Shown in pieces: positions 1-12,245 of a DNA stretch of 64,000 nucleotides. Each line of letters opens with the position of its first letter. Position 1 is the first letter of the stretch. Below the pieces are notes generated by a model. It was not told the DNA's origin. It ran no database searches and was given only the letters and a program-made list of their open reading frames with translations. Origin of the DNA: Nemania diffusa (taxonomy: Eukaryota; Ascomycota; Sordariomycetes; Xylariales; Xylariaceae). The position numbers and the translations under genes were made by a program. The stretch covers positions 186,001 through 250,000 of the forward strand of contig JBBPUQ010000001.1 in the NCBI GenBank assembly GCA_038501195.1, given 5' to 3'.

Positions 1-2722
1 AAACATGCACCCTTTCTGTATAGTGCACCACGCGAGACAAAAGCAATAGAGAATGGATCCCTCACTTCGGCGAATGGGTTTTCGAATATTGACCTTCTAG
101 CCGATTTCTATTCTTCTGGATTATGGTTAGTAAGTGTAGATATGCGTGGATGGGATAGAGGAAGTTTTGATTCTTACCTATTTACATATACTTAGGTGGT
201 AGATGATGGTTGACAGATATCTACCTAGATATATGCGTACTTTTATGTGATAGGTCCAGTACTTACATAATTACTCAGCCAATCCTTAGGTACCTAAAGT
301 ATCTAGAGTTGCTCGCATCTGTCGTATTCCGTACCTGTGATGCGTAGGATGTTATAGAGGTAAAGATGTAGATATGTAGGCAAGTCTACATATGCATGCT
401 ACCAATTTGAAACATCAGGAATGCTCCCTCCGTTCATGGCCCTGTTCTTATAATGATATACATATACATCTAGGCATGTATGCTGTGCAACATTAGACAG
501 GTCGTCAAGGTTGCAGGCGGATGGCAGAGAATATTCCCGGGCTGCTCCATGCTCGCACTTTCTGTGTATCTACCTCCCTGAGCCCATGTTCAAGAGTGGG
601 CGCCCACGTGTACAGTGGCAGTTTGTGTCAAGACCATGTATACTTGTATGTACGTACATCCGTAGTGCGGTGGTTAAACGTGGTGTGCCGAGCAGATTCC
701 AATAAGGTTTTTAGGTGCATACCCTTGTCGGATGAATTGGCTTTTACATCAATTTCAAACTACCAACCCAAGTACAGGTAGCTACCACCCAGGCCCCTTA
801 TGTAGGTAGTTACTACTGTAGGTTACGCATAGGTAGTAGGCAAGCTCACACCGGTAGGTTCGTGTGGTTTCCGGGGAGAGCCAATGAATACGATCTGCCT
901 ACCTACCTAGGAAGGTACCTAGGCTGGTAATCTATCTATAAACCGCTCGACATCAAATGCGCAGTAAGACGTCTAACAATAGTACAAGACAAAACCTTGA
1001 AACCAGAAATAGTGTAGATATAGCCCGTGTAGTACAGCAGTCGTGCAGCAGGAGCACAGCAATGCGGAATACCCATTAAAGGGGGAAGGGAAAGGACTAC
1101 ATAATCACATACGAAATGTCCAACACACTGTCACACAGTCCCGCAAAATACCTGGCTGCGTAGTCCAGCGGCATTCTGACAGTTTCGGTAACTACATCCT
1201 ACCCATACAATCTAGGCCGAGCTCCTCCCAACAGTCGGTAGGCAGGTGCGTAGCTACGGCAAGACAAGGTCTTCTGTACTTGCACCCCACTACCGTACCC
1301 ACCCAAATACCCATCGGTCTACCCATATGTAGATATGTATGTAGGTACTTATGCCAGGTACATAGATGTTGCATGCAACTACCACCGAAGGCAAGTACCT
1401 AATTCATCCACCTCCGTCTCCACCTCCCTCCCGCCCCTCCGCCTATGGCCTGGAATATCCCATCCTATAGTTACCATGTACTAATAGCACCACCACCGGA
1501 ATCCAGACCGGCGGGCTTCACTTCACCAAACAGACAAAAAAATCCAAGACATGTCCTGTCCAGACATCAACTTTCCAGCTTCGACCTGTTGACACCGGCT
1601 TGATGGTCCCCTCATCGCATTCTATTCCTTTGCCGGAAGGATGGATTCCTAGGCATACTTAGGCACACCTAGGCAGAGAGTTGTTCTGTACACGCCTGAG
1701 ACCCATAATTCGTTTCTTCAAATTCCATCTTCTCATCATCTTATCCCGTCCGTCAATCCTATTGCCCGTGTCACCACTTCCTCACCTCACCTCATCGCTT
1801 CTTTGCACGTACCTCCTTACCTTTAACCAACAATTCGGGTTTGGCCTGCAAGTGACATTTATCGATTGATTCACTCCCGATATTCTCTCTCTATCTAGGC
1901 ACGATACGACAATACTTGGGAACTGGCAAATATGCTTACAAGTCGAGACGTCCATTTAAATAAATATCAGTGTCTCGATATCTAACAACTTCCACTAGTA
2001 AGTGAGCTCAATGCTGAATAACCTAGTCTTTATCGAACCACCAACAGCGTTTTCATACATATATCCTGAATCCACCCTCGCGTCACTATATTAGATCGTT
2101 ACGTGGTGTCAAGTGAACTCGAAAGCTTCCCATCACTGTATACAGCAGTTCATCAGTATCAGTATCAGTGTCAGTGTCAGTAGTAATCGGCAATCAGCAC
2201 CTGGCATTCGACATTTAATATTCAGCAACCAGCATGAATATTTCCCTCTCCTTGATCCTGTCTAATCCTTAAATACTAAATGCATGCTCGTCTACGACAT
2301 ACTTGATTTTTTACCTCCATCATTATCTTCCATCATCACTGTCATCCACAAGCCCCTTCCATACACCACGAGACCACTCAGCTTTCTATATAATAGTAGA
2401 CTACCTGGCGTATCTCCAATACTAACCTAGATACTTGGATTAGGTGGTCTACCACCGCTATTGACCGCTCATTTAACCTGCTATGGTTTGTCGCTGGCCA
2501 ACTTCTCTGTCGCCAGTGAACCAGAGACACTCGTAGAGTGCGCTTCTGCTACTTAGTTTCATCGGAGCCTTTGTTCTTTACAAAAAGCAACACGGCACGC
2601 GCCACCTCATCTTCTCGTTCCACCTATCCTCTCTGCGTCTCGTTTCTTCTACTGCTTTCCTGCTCGCTTGCTGGATACCTCCTCCTATATCGTACACCGG
2701 CACTCGTGTCGGAGCAGGCAAA
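1..2722. other. Intergenic region and 5' flank of the F-box-like gene
   Basis: No convincing coding region was seen; the short open frames here have no recognisable domains and no splice-supported extensions. The stretch is rich in palindromic AGGTACCT-type words and TACCTACC strings, also common in other intergenic parts of this window. A short hexamer array (ATCAGT/GTCAGT) lies near 2152-2181. The last 200 bp before 2723 are pyrimidine-rich on the plus strand, as is usual for a fungal promoter and 5' leader. Confidence 0.5.
2152..2181. repeat. Short hexanucleotide tandem repeat (ATCAGT/GTCAGT)
   Basis: About five hexamer units in a row, the first three ATCAGT and the last two GTCAGT. It is a simple microsatellite in the region upstream of the F-box-like gene. 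No function is implied. Confidence 0.7.
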
Positions 2723-4238
2723 ATGGTAAGAACCGTCTGTTCCCCAAAGCTTGGCGCTCACGTTCTTTCCGCCTTATCTCCATCTATCCACGGAAGTTTT
2801 CCTGTCACCGAATACGGATGCTGATTATATTTAGAATGCGTCATGGCCCGCATGGGAGTGCCGTGACCAGGCTGATCAGGCCGAGCTTGACTACAACCAG
2901 CCCCTCCGAGCCAAGAATCGACGTCTAGAAGATGAGAATCTGCATCTCAAGCGCCTACTACGCAAGCACGGCATCTCGTGGCAGAATAACCAGCCTAAGC
3001 CTGCGCGAGCCAAATCTTCTCGCGTCACCCGTTCTAGTATAAACCAGGACATAACTCTTCCCCACCTACCCGTCGAGATTCAGCTGAGAGTGCTCTACTA
3101 TGCTCTAACCAGTCCTCACCCCATTGTCGATCCGCTCTGCAAGAGCAGACCCGAGCGCATGCTTCCACGCGAGAAGAAAAAGGGCAATAATATTGCCATC
3201 CACTTTCTCGCCACCTGTCGAGCCTACCATTTCGAGGGCACTAAATTCCTGTGGTCCAACAACACCTTTCTATTCACGAGCCCAACGAACCTAAGACAGT
3301 TCGCCGAGCTCGACTTGCAGTATCGCCAAAAGGTTCGATATGTAACATTTCGCCTCATCGCTAGATTCTACGATGATGAAGATCGCGTGCACCGGCTCCC
3401 GACATCCTACCACCGCAACCTCAAGTCTTCGGTCAAGCTGGCCGTTCAGCGTCGTCCCAAGGAGAATACGTTGGCCCGGCGCGGCTTTCGCGCCTATGCC
3501 TGGTATCAGCTAATTGATTTTCTCGAGGCTATGTTGCCCCCTTACGATCCCACTTGCAAATTCTCGCCTACTCAACCTCGCCCGAGACTGTTACCAGCCC
3601 TCGACACTCTCCGCATTGACTTTGTCAATTTCATCAACGACCTCCTTCAATACCCTCCCCAACACCTACACGATTTGGCCTCACACCAGCTGGGCTGCAT
3701 GCTGAACGAGGTCGTCTTGACCGGCGTGCCGACCGACGAGTGTGGGCTCCGTGTGAGCACGGAACTCTCCGGCCTCCTGAAAGATGAGGGCCTTCTAATT
3801 GATCATCCACCGATTCTAGTAGCGGTCAAAGACGGTGTCCGCATGCTCAATTGCAGTGAGCCGCTATGCCCTCACTCAGCTAAGGTCATTCGGGGCATGC
3901 CCAGCACTGGTGACCTCTTTGACGGCCACCGCAGTCATAGTGCATATGATTTCCCACCGGCGCCTTCGGACGAGGGTGAGCCCCCTTATTCTATGTACCA
4001 TTCTTGTCGCACGATCTGGAAGAAGGTACCTGTCAAGCTGGATAGAACCGGCGAACGTAGATGGGAGTTGTTTGATCGTGTCAGTGGCATGCCATGGGAC
4101 GAGGTGGAGGAAGAAGCTACTTTATTCGACTACCTCGACGATGAAGATGAACCTATGGTATGCGAGAACTGCGGTGAATGCCATCCCGGCGCCCTTCTGC
4201 CTAATGAGCTGATGGATCTCTGGGACGGCGATATCTAG
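2723..4238 (+). CDS. F-box/2EXR-like hypothetical protein, start codon isolated by an intron
   Basis: The long frame is open from the acceptor at 2834 to the stop at 4236-4238 but has no ATG at its upstream end. The sequence at 2723-2725 is ATG followed directly by GTAAG, and a TTTAG acceptor ends at 2834. Splicing 2726-2834 joins the start codon in frame to exon 2 (2835-4238) and gives 468 residues. Seen: a polar, charged segment with coiled-coil character (about residues 15-45), then an F-box/2EXR-like stretch LPHLPVEIQLRVLYYAL (about 76-92), typical of large fungal families of uncharacterised proteins. The C-terminus is acidic and holds a Cys-X2-Cys-X3-Cys cluster (CENCGEC), possibly metal-binding. 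A role as an SCF substrate adaptor is inferred only from the weak F-box-like segment. The 3-nt coding exon is the main uncertainty. Confidence 0.7.
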
Positions 4239-5789
4239 GCATCGAAATTTTCACGATGGACACGATGCATACATACACCATTCGCATTACGAAGCGATAT
4301 GACTTGACGACGAAGATGGGCCTCCGAGAGGTGAGCCCTTGTGATACTATATTGCTGCTGTAATCTGGCTCCTCTGGGAAGCTTTAGTTGGCTGGCGTCT
4401 AAAAGGAATTCATGACGCTTTACGGTAACGAGCAACGGCTCTGTGTCTATCTCTTGCTTGTTGTCTCTAGTTGTTACCGGTACCTGTCATGAGTAAGATG
4501 AGATAGCAAGCTAGCTTTGAGTGGACTGATTCAAAGACCTATCCGCGATGATAATGACATGCGTTTCATTTCTTCGCATCTGTGCGCTGTGCTTTTAGAT
4601 ACCTGTGCCAAATCACGTCTGCCCTATTGTGTTATTCTAGTATGTTTTGCTACGTAAACGGATCAGAGGATATTATGCTAAGCACGGGCTGTGCAGGTTG
4701 ACAGCTATGTAGCCGCGTGGGGCTAACTAATAACAAGACATATAAGACCTGGCTGCCCGGGATCTAACTAATTTTCCTTGATTTTCATATATAGCTGCGC
4801 TTCTCGCTTCACCGTACTCCACCGCACGGGTAAGTCATTCAATCATGCCCGCCATTCCAAGAGTTGAAGCTTTCCAACCTCGAATTCAGTGATTCCCAAG
4901 CAATAACAGGCCCGTCTCTGTAAACTACATAGCTGTGACGAGGCCCAGATACAGCTGGCTTATACGCATAAACTGAACTTGTCCACCTACGCATTTGCAT
5001 ATACCTACCTCCTGATGCGACGTATACCAAGCCTCGTTATGCGCAAGGGTCGTGGGTAATTATACGGTTCGGCCGAATATGACTCGCTTAGGAGGAAAGA
5101 GACAGCGAGAAGCGCAATAGCAAACGTAAGATGGTCTTATAATAGCCTGGATGGCGCTAGCGCCCCGGTACCTGTCACCGCGGCACCACGATGCTGCTAT
5201 CTCAGATACCTAATCTATCTAAGCGAAGGGGGGATGTTGGGTGACGACACGACTGTTGGTGGTGGCGGAGATATGTGCATGATTATACTGCAGGGCGCGA
5301 TAGGGATGATTAGTGATCTGTGATATGGAACATATGGCCCCCGCGTGGGATAGGTGAGGCATGCTATGACTTATAATATATTCTCCTATATTGGAGAGGG
5401 AAAAGCTTAAAACTGAACAAAGGAGAAGATGGAGGTGCGAAAATGGAGACACATAGCTCAGTGAGTAATTAGTGAGTAGACATACGTATATGCTTTCGTG
5501 AATGAGCTTACGGGCGATCTGAGTTAACATACAGATATTATCTAAGGAATTTGTATGAAATACACGCAATTATTTAACTACTAAATTGAGAAAGAAAAAC
5601 GAAGCAATAGCAGTAACAGTTAAAATGAACACTTTATTCAACTCAAGTCTAAATTAACCTCTCAGCATCATAGCGATAACTAAATGGTTATTAGCTACGT
5701 AGTACGGTCGGGTATGAAGCAAACGACCTCATTTTTCTTTTCTAACACTCAGCCGTCCTCGAAGTATAACGAGACAATAGCACGGAACC
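4239..5789. other. Intergenic region between convergent genes
   Basis: The F-box-like gene and SEC27 converge here, so this holds both 3' flanks. No open frame shows recognisable domains; a 116-codon frame on the minus strand (5219-5569) has no visible support. No RNA gene was seen. Confidence 0.5.
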
Positions 5790-8700
5790 CTACTCGTCGT
5801 CATCATCCTCGTCATCGTCATCTTCGTCCTCCTCGTCTTCTTCTTCTTCGTCTTCCTCATCCTCTTCTTCAGCACTGCTCTCCTCGGCAGCCTCATCCGC
5901 CGTGCCTCCCGCCTCTTCTAACCGCAACCACTCATCCCATTCAGGGAAAAGATCACCGTCTTCTGCGGGGACACCAATCATCTTGGCTACCCGTCCCTTC
6001 TTGGCCTTATCTAAGCCTTCTTTCCACCCCTTCACTGCCTCTGCCGTTAGACTAGGCTTATATGTCTGGGAGAATAAGACCGCTTCGGCCAAGCGGTTCG
6101 TCTTGACGAGGATATCTACACAGCCGGCCGTGTCCCCGAGAAGCCATTTGCTGCTGAATGCGACGTTGTGAGCACCCGACTCTTCTGCCTGCGTAGACAG
6201 GGCCTTCAAGCCCTCCTTGTCCGAGGTACTCGAATAGATGAGTAGTAAAGAGCCCAGGTCCCGGGCATGCGTGAAGCACTCGGTGGCAAGTCTCACGTCC
6301 CAGGCGGCTAGGGCCGTATCGCCCACCGTCTTCCACTTGTGTTCGACATCAGCTTGGCGAGCCAGATCCAGAGCAATATCGAGTTGGTTCAGAGCGAGCG
6401 CGAGATCGAACTTGTGCTCAGGGTCCGTAGCCACTTCGAGAGCTAACTCTTTGTATCCCTGTCCCTCGAGGAACCTGGCAATCTTGTTCAATTGGTCGGC
6501 AGGGATACTAGGCAGCAGTTCAGCTGCCGTTTCCATGTCGCCTCGTAACACTAGAGTCTGATACTCGAGAACGGGTAGAGACAGGGCGAAAGAAGTGACG
6601 TTGACATCCTTGTCAGCGAGGTAAATCCTGGAGTCTCTCTGAATGAAACCTAGCGAGTACATAGGCTGGTCGAAGTGAGTAATAGTGTAGGTCTGGTCGC
6701 CGACTAAGCTGTTCAGGCGGTTGGTGCTATTGGTGTAGATAAACGAATCGCCCACCCACTCGCCAGTCCGTACACTGTCGCAAAATTAGTACCAAGATGC
6801 TTTGGACGGCGAAGAAGAGAGCTTACCTCTCTGCGATATCTGTGATGACTTCAAACGCAGCTTCTACTCCATCCTCGTCGACCTGCCCGGCCTGGACAGC
6901 CTCGATGTAGTTCTCGCGCGAGTACCTCAGGACGTAGAAGGTGTCCTCGCAAGCTAATGTCACCAGTTCACCGCTGTCTGACCAGTAAACCTGTCTCGGT
7001 TCTACCTCGATGCGTCGGACTAGTCCACCCGTGGCCCAATCAAAGAAAGAGATTCCGCCTTGACCCTTCACACCTAGCAGAATACCGCCAGTTAAACCAT
7101 CAACTTGGAATGGGATATCAAGACCACTAGGCTTCTCAACAAAATTCTTATATAGCTTGACCACTAGAAAATATGAATAATCAGTCAACTTGAATTGCAT
7201 GTAGTACAAGAGAAAAAAAGAGGAGAAAAGTAAGGGAATTCAGAGCTTGTGAAGTGTCTAGGAAATAAGTATATCGAGGTTACTCACCAGTGCTGGATTC
7301 TCTTATCGCGTAATCGTTGTTGTTCTCTTTAGAAGCCCACACGAAGTCGAGGGCTGAACCGAAAGCCTTGTTCCGCCAGGCTAGGGCTGTATAAATAATA
7401 TCTATATCAAATTGTTAGAACAAGATCGTTCAACTGAAGTGCTTAGGAGGTTGCCACGCCGGCCACATACATTCGCCATCTCCACAAACTGCGACAAAGC
7501 GGCCATTGGGAGAATGCAGTAACGTTTGAGGGTATATCTCGCAGGTACCCAGATCTTTGGTTGGAAGTGTAATGGGCACATTGTCCTTAACGGAAGTATC
7601 TATAAATCTATTAGTCGAGCACGGCTGAGGGATGTGGCGTCGATACATACCGCCACCCTTGATCATGGAAGAGACTATCTCATTGTGACGGGCCCAGATG
7701 AGCTTGCCAGAGCCATCCATGGACACGGCAGGTTCTTCTCGGCCGAGCTTAACCACAACAGCGCCATCGTCAAAACCTACGGCAATGCCCTGCTTGCCAC
7801 GTTGATACGCAACACACCAACATCTCTCCAAACCATAGTTAAGCGACTGTTCAAATCTATAGGCTGCAAAGAGACGAGTTAGATATGAACATGCTCTTTT
7901 GAAATTTCTTGCAATGTATTCGTAAACTCACTATTGGCGTGCCACATCCGGATAGTTCCATCCTCGGAACCCGAAATAATGATGGGCAGTTCGGGATGGT
8001 ACACGGCGAATGATACGTTACTGGTGTGCCCTTCAAGGCTGGCTATGAGAGACTTGGTTGTGTAATCCCACACCCTATAATAACGATAAGCATCATCACT
8101 TTCGTAAGAGCCGAGTAGAGAAAACTTACTTGACGGTCCGATCATCGGATGTAGTCAACAGATATGGTTTGTCACTGTGGGGATAATACTGCAATGCTGG
8201 TTAGAATATCGCATGTGCGTGATCCAATGAGGTAGTGGACGCTATTGTAACTCACATCTACGTGGTTGACGCCCTTCGTCTCGTGCGCCTCGAGCGTGAA
8301 ATTGGGAGAGGAAGAGCCCAAACTCCAAATTTTGACAGTTCTACACGATTAGCATCTAGGTGACATGTTCAGAGTAGGGAGGGACACCGATGAACATACC
8401 TATCTAAGCAAGCTGACGCGAATGTGTTGGTATCCTTCGGGTTGATTGCTAAGCTCATTACATAGTGACTGTGGCCCTCAAAGACCTGGACGCACTTCCC
8501 TGTAGCGTTGTTGTTTAGTATAAACTGTTGGCGCATTCAAAAAAAAAGGAGGGCGGGGCAAAAACATACATTGGCGTTCCCAATCCCACTGTTCAAGGTT
8601 TAGCAGTTGCATGTAAAAATATGGTGAGGGCACGGGTAGGGATGGTGTGCGTGGTGAGTGCAACATACTAGTTTAATGGTCATCTGTAGTCAAGACATGT

Positions 8701-9299
8701 TAGCAGCGGCTACGGCGCAAAACTAGGACCCGTATACTCACATCATCACTGGCAGTCAGGACGAATGGTTGGGTGGGGTGAACGACGATGGCTCGAATGT
8801 AGTCTGGATGCGCTTCAAAGGAGGTCACCTTCTCTGACGTGTTGTAATTGTATACTCGAAGTTGGAAGTCGTCAGATCCGCAGACAATCCAATTCTTCCT
8901 GGCGACAAAGCGGCCGGCTCGCACAGGAACATCGGTCAACTATTCCAGAAATCCAGAGTCAGCTGCTGTTCGTCTCGATCAAAAAAAAACTCTAACGAGA
9001 GGACGAGAGGGAACCGGAAGCCGCTCAAGCTATCAAAGGAGAGTAGGAGACTCCCGGGAGCCAAGGCTAAGACTAAGACTAACCTCGAAGGTCTTGACGA
9101 CCTGCTGCGTCTCGTACGACCATATGTAGACATGGCCTGGGCACCGTTAGCAGACGTTGACGAGAAAGGTGGCATCGCTGGCCGGGAGGAACGTGCCGCT
9201 ATAGAGTGTGGTTAAGATCCACGGTTCCTGGGGGTGGAAATCGACGGATTTGACACGCTCGCTGCGCGCAAAGAGCTGACGCTGTATGTTTGGAACCAT
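5790..9299 (-). CDS. SEC27: Coatomer subunit beta' (COPI vesicle coat, Sec27/COPB2)
   Basis: Beta'-COP is a COPI coat subunit acting in Golgi-to-ER retrograde transport, where its propellers bind dilysine cargo signals. The N-terminus ([17 protein letters not shown], then [19 protein letters not shown]) and the WD repeats match the family closely. Fourteen exons stay in one frame: 9299-9197, 9136-9084, 8939-8742, 8683-8669, 8588-8570, 8499-8400, 8340-8256, 8188-8130, 8074-7932, 7863-7651, 7599-7471, 7401-7288, 7163-6827, 6774-5790. The product is 850 residues: N-terminal WD40 propeller (about 10-300), second propeller (to about 600), alpha-solenoid, and a strongly acidic Asp/Glu tail of about 45 residues. 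Intron 1 (9196-9137) appears to be GC-AG. Exons 4 and 5 are only 15 and 19 nt but restore the conserved MTIKLWDWE segment. The pyrimidine-rich stretch just upstream of the start is the likely promoter or leader. Confidence 0.95.
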
Positions 9300-10727
9300 G
9301 TTAGCCAGCACTCAACCTCGCATATCGTATGTTCCCTGGTAAAAGCTGAAATGTGACGACTAGGCTAGTAGAGAGAGAGAGTGCAGGCTAATAAAGCTTA
9401 AGCACCGCCCCCTCCTGTCCTGTCTCAGAGCACCGCGACCAGACCCCTTGAGGGGGAGAGGGGCCCTCCTCAGTTAAGACATTGCGCCTACACACCTTTA
9501 CGTCCAACCTCATATTTACGGCAGCGGATCGAGTATGGGCTGAGGCAGGAGTGCGTAGTCGAAGAGGGCCAGCAGAGGATCAATTGGGCGTTCTCGGGTG
9601 TATCTGCGCGTTGGTGTTGGTGTTGGTAGATCGGAATCACATGTGGAGAGAGAGCGAGCTCCCGATCGTAGATGGAGTATAAGTGAGGTCGATAGGTATC
9701 CTATTCCCTAAACCTGTCGCTACGCTTTGAGGTTGAGGAATCGCACATACAACAGCTACTGTTTCCGTCTTTATCGTTGTCGCCCTCGTCGTCTTCGTCG
9801 TCGACAGCGGGAAAAGGAGTGCGAGTGAGAGTGCTGGGTCGGTTAAGAAAGGCGTGGGATAATTAATTGGCTGTTCGAATAGTGAGTTGACAGCTGGAGG
9901 TGCTGGGCTGGTAGCCTGGTGCGTAATCGTAATTGGTCCGCTGTGGACCCTATATCCACCCATCTCCCCAAGTACAGATGTGGTCACTTTTAAAGTTCCA
10001 GCCTTATCGATTGAACTAATCTATGCTTATCACACTATTATACATATGCAATTGTCGATGTCGTGGCTTCAATCCAGTCACTCTTAGGGGGCTTCATATT
10101 TACTCATTCCAGGTAGGATATATTAGAGGCTCGCTAATAGTACCCGTAAATAAGCTCATACCTAACTTTGAAGTCTTATGTTTAATTGGAATACGACACT
10201 ATTCCAAGCTCAAGGTACCTACGGTTCGGGACCCAGCATCTAGCCAGAAAATATCGCATATCACCCCTTGCCAATCCTCATTGCTGTGTAAGTCACGCTG
10301 TATCATGTATCACGTACAAAAATGACCATATAATTGTCTTGCTGAAATGTAGGTATTCTTCATTTCTAATGAACCTAAACCTCTATCACCTGTAGAGTAG
10401 AGCAGAGTGGTGTTGTGTGGTGTGTGGTGTTATGGGCGTGAGTGAGTACGGTGTATAGCATCTCGAGTGCGCGCTGTATCTACAACGACAACCATGTGGC
10501 CCCCAGGCTAATTGCTAATTGCTAATTTCAAGTCATCATGCCTGAGAAAATGTGCGCGTGTCCCGTGTCCCTATTATGCCCTTTCCGTTATCATCTCTTA
10601 AAAACGCCTTTTTGTTACCAAAATCAGTCCCCCCTTAAAAAGAAAGCCGAGCTCGCTTGCTGACATGTCATAACTTCGTAGGAAAAGCAACTCCAGTTCG
10701 CGAATGGGATGAATCGAGTGAACGCAG
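9300..10727. other. Intergenic region: SEC27 promoter and 3' flank of the mannitol gene
   Basis: No recognisable gene. The stretch near 9366-9385 is a GA run on the plus strand, hence CT-rich upstream of SEC27. TGGTGT-type repeats occur near 10,409-10,430. Open frames in this stretch look random. Confidence 0.5.
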
Positions 10728-11912
10728 TCAGTCTCGGCCGTCTGCCTGCACCTTCTCCACTACTGCCTTGACCTTGGGGTAGAGCGGATGGCTGGCCTCG
10801 AGGCCACATACTTGGCTGACTACCTCGTCGGCCTTCTTCTCGGCCATGATCTTGGCAAGTTCCGCGCTTTCCTTGTCGCCGTCGACGTTCTGGAAACGGA
10901 ACGCCATCTCGGCGGCTGCTAACAGTGCATCAGTCGGCAGGCCCTCCTCGGCCAGCGATGCCGCGGGCCCAATGAGTCGCTCGTGGCGGCCGAGCTTCCT
11001 TAGCGGCTCGCGACCCACTCGCTTGACAGAGTCGTCGAGGTTAGGGTTGCTAATTCTGTCGAGGATCTTGTTCTTGTATGCGTCCTGCTCCTCCTTGGAG
11101 ACGCCGTGCTTCTTGACGATGAAGGCAGCCGTCTCCGAGATGGCGGCAGCAACCGAGGCTCGGATGCTGGCATCTGCCATGGCATCGTGGATGGCGGGCT
11201 TACCACGGTTGTAGCCGTAGTACGCGGCAGTAGCGTGGGACGTGTTGACGGTGTACAGCTTGCGCTCGATGTATGGGTCGAGGTTGGCGACCCAGTGGAT
11301 AGCTGGGACCTCGGGCTTGGTGGCACCGACCTTGGTGAAAGGGGTGCTCTCGACGACCCACTCGTAGAAGAGCTCGAGCTGGACGTCGAGGGTGGGCTCA
11401 CCCTTCTTGTCGGGAACGATGCGGTCGACGGCCGAGTTGGCGTAGACGGTCTTCTTTTCGTGGTCGGCCAGGCTCTCAGCGGGGGTGTTCTTGGGGTCCT
11501 TGATATGGCCAGCAAGGTTGGCGGTGTTGTTAATCATGTTCTCACAGGCGATGATGGCCAAGGGGGCCTGGTCGAGCGAACGCTTGGCAACACCCTTGGC
11601 AATAGTGGGTGCGATGAATTGGAGAATTCTAGGACCGACAGAGCAGGTCAGGAGGTCGGCAGTAGCGATCTCATCAATCAACTTAGCCTCGTCGCTGCGG
11701 GAGTTGATGGCGACGTAGTTTGTGATGGTCTTTTGCGTAGTGCCGTGGGTGCCTAGCTCAATGACATTGTAGGAAGGCTGGGCGTTGAGGCTGTCGACAA
11801 GCGCGTCGACGACATCGGCGAAGACCACACGGTAACCAGCCTCGTGCAGGAAGCAGGCGACGAAGCCTCGGCCGATGTTGCCGGCGCCGAAGTGGACAGC
11901 TTTCTTAGTCAT
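10728..11912 (-). CDS. Mannitol-1-phosphate 5-dehydrogenase
   Basis: The enzyme interconverts fructose-6-phosphate and mannitol-1-phosphate with NAD(H), the entry step to fungal mannitol used as reserve and stress protectant in the cytosol. One uninterrupted exon encodes 394 residues, about the usual family length. Seen: an N-terminal Rossmann nucleotide-binding motif HFGAGNIGRGF (residues 7-17), the ACENMINN segment (122-129), and the polyol-dehydrogenase active-site region NLDPYIERKLYTVNTSHA (210-227), in which Lys218 is the likely catalytic lysine. The family is the long-chain polyol-specific dehydrogenases. The gene is tail-to-head with SEC27 on the same strand, with no sign of co-regulation. 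Five AGGGG words lie upstream (see separate entry). The G+C-rich coding sequence produces long antisense frames that are not genes. Confidence 0.95.
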   Translation of the reverse strand: MTKKAVHFGAGNIGRGFVACFLHEAGYRVVFADVVDALVDSLNAQPSYNVIELGTHGTTQKTITNYVAINSRSDEAKLIDEIATADLLTCSVGPRILQFIAPTIAKGVAKRSLDQAPLAIIACENMINNTANLAGHIKDPKNTPAESLADHEKKTVYANSAVDRIVPDKKGEPTLDVQLELFYEWVVESTPFTKVGATKPEVPAIHWVANLDPYIERKLYTVNTSHATAAYYGYNRGKPAIHDAMADASIRASVAAAISETAAFIVKKHGVSKEEQDAYKNKILDRISNPNLDDSVKRVGREPLRKLGRHERLIGPAASLAEEGLPTDALLAAAEMAFRFQNVDGDKESAELAKIMAEKKADEVVSQVCGLEASHPLYPKVKAVVEKVQADGRD

Positions 11913-12245
11913 GATGATGTGAGGTGATGGTGGGATGATCTATAGCGTGCTTATGGCGGAAGAGAAAGTGGAAGGTATCAATGCAATGTAACCGATTGAG
12001 GATGAATGGAAATCGTAGGAGTTATGGTAGGAAAGTAGAAGGAGAAGGGGAAGAGTGAGGCGAGGAAGATGTGTGTTCTTATAGGGAGTGGTGGTTCTCT
12101 TCTCGTCACATCGCAGCGGGCAGGACCAAGCTGGACAAGGGAAGACAGTCAGTCGGTCAGACAGGGGAGGCTAGGGAGGCGGGCGGTTGGGGTTGAGGGT
12201 TGAGGGGCGGATCGTGGAGGGGTGGAGGGGTATTCCGTACTACGA
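11913..12245 (-). promoter_or_regulatory. Candidate stress-type promoter with five AGGGG/CCCCT words
   Basis: AGGGG occurs on the plus strand at 12046-12050, 12163-12167, 12203-12207, 12218-12222 and 12226-12230, roughly 135-320 bp upstream of the mannitol-1-phosphate dehydrogenase start. AGGGG/CCCCT is the stress response element bound by Msn2/4-type zinc fingers in yeast and by Seb1-type factors in filamentous fungi. Stress control is inferred from motif density and the gene's role. The surrounding sequence is purine-rich, so some matches may be chance. Confidence 0.35.

Noticed and set aside
5219..5569. 116-codon minus-strand frame
   Set aside because: Composition and content look non-coding; lies in the 3' flank between convergent genes.
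11106..11756. 216-codon plus-strand open frame
   Set aside because: Antisense shadow of the G+C-rich mannitol-1-phosphate dehydrogenase coding sequence; no recognisable domain.
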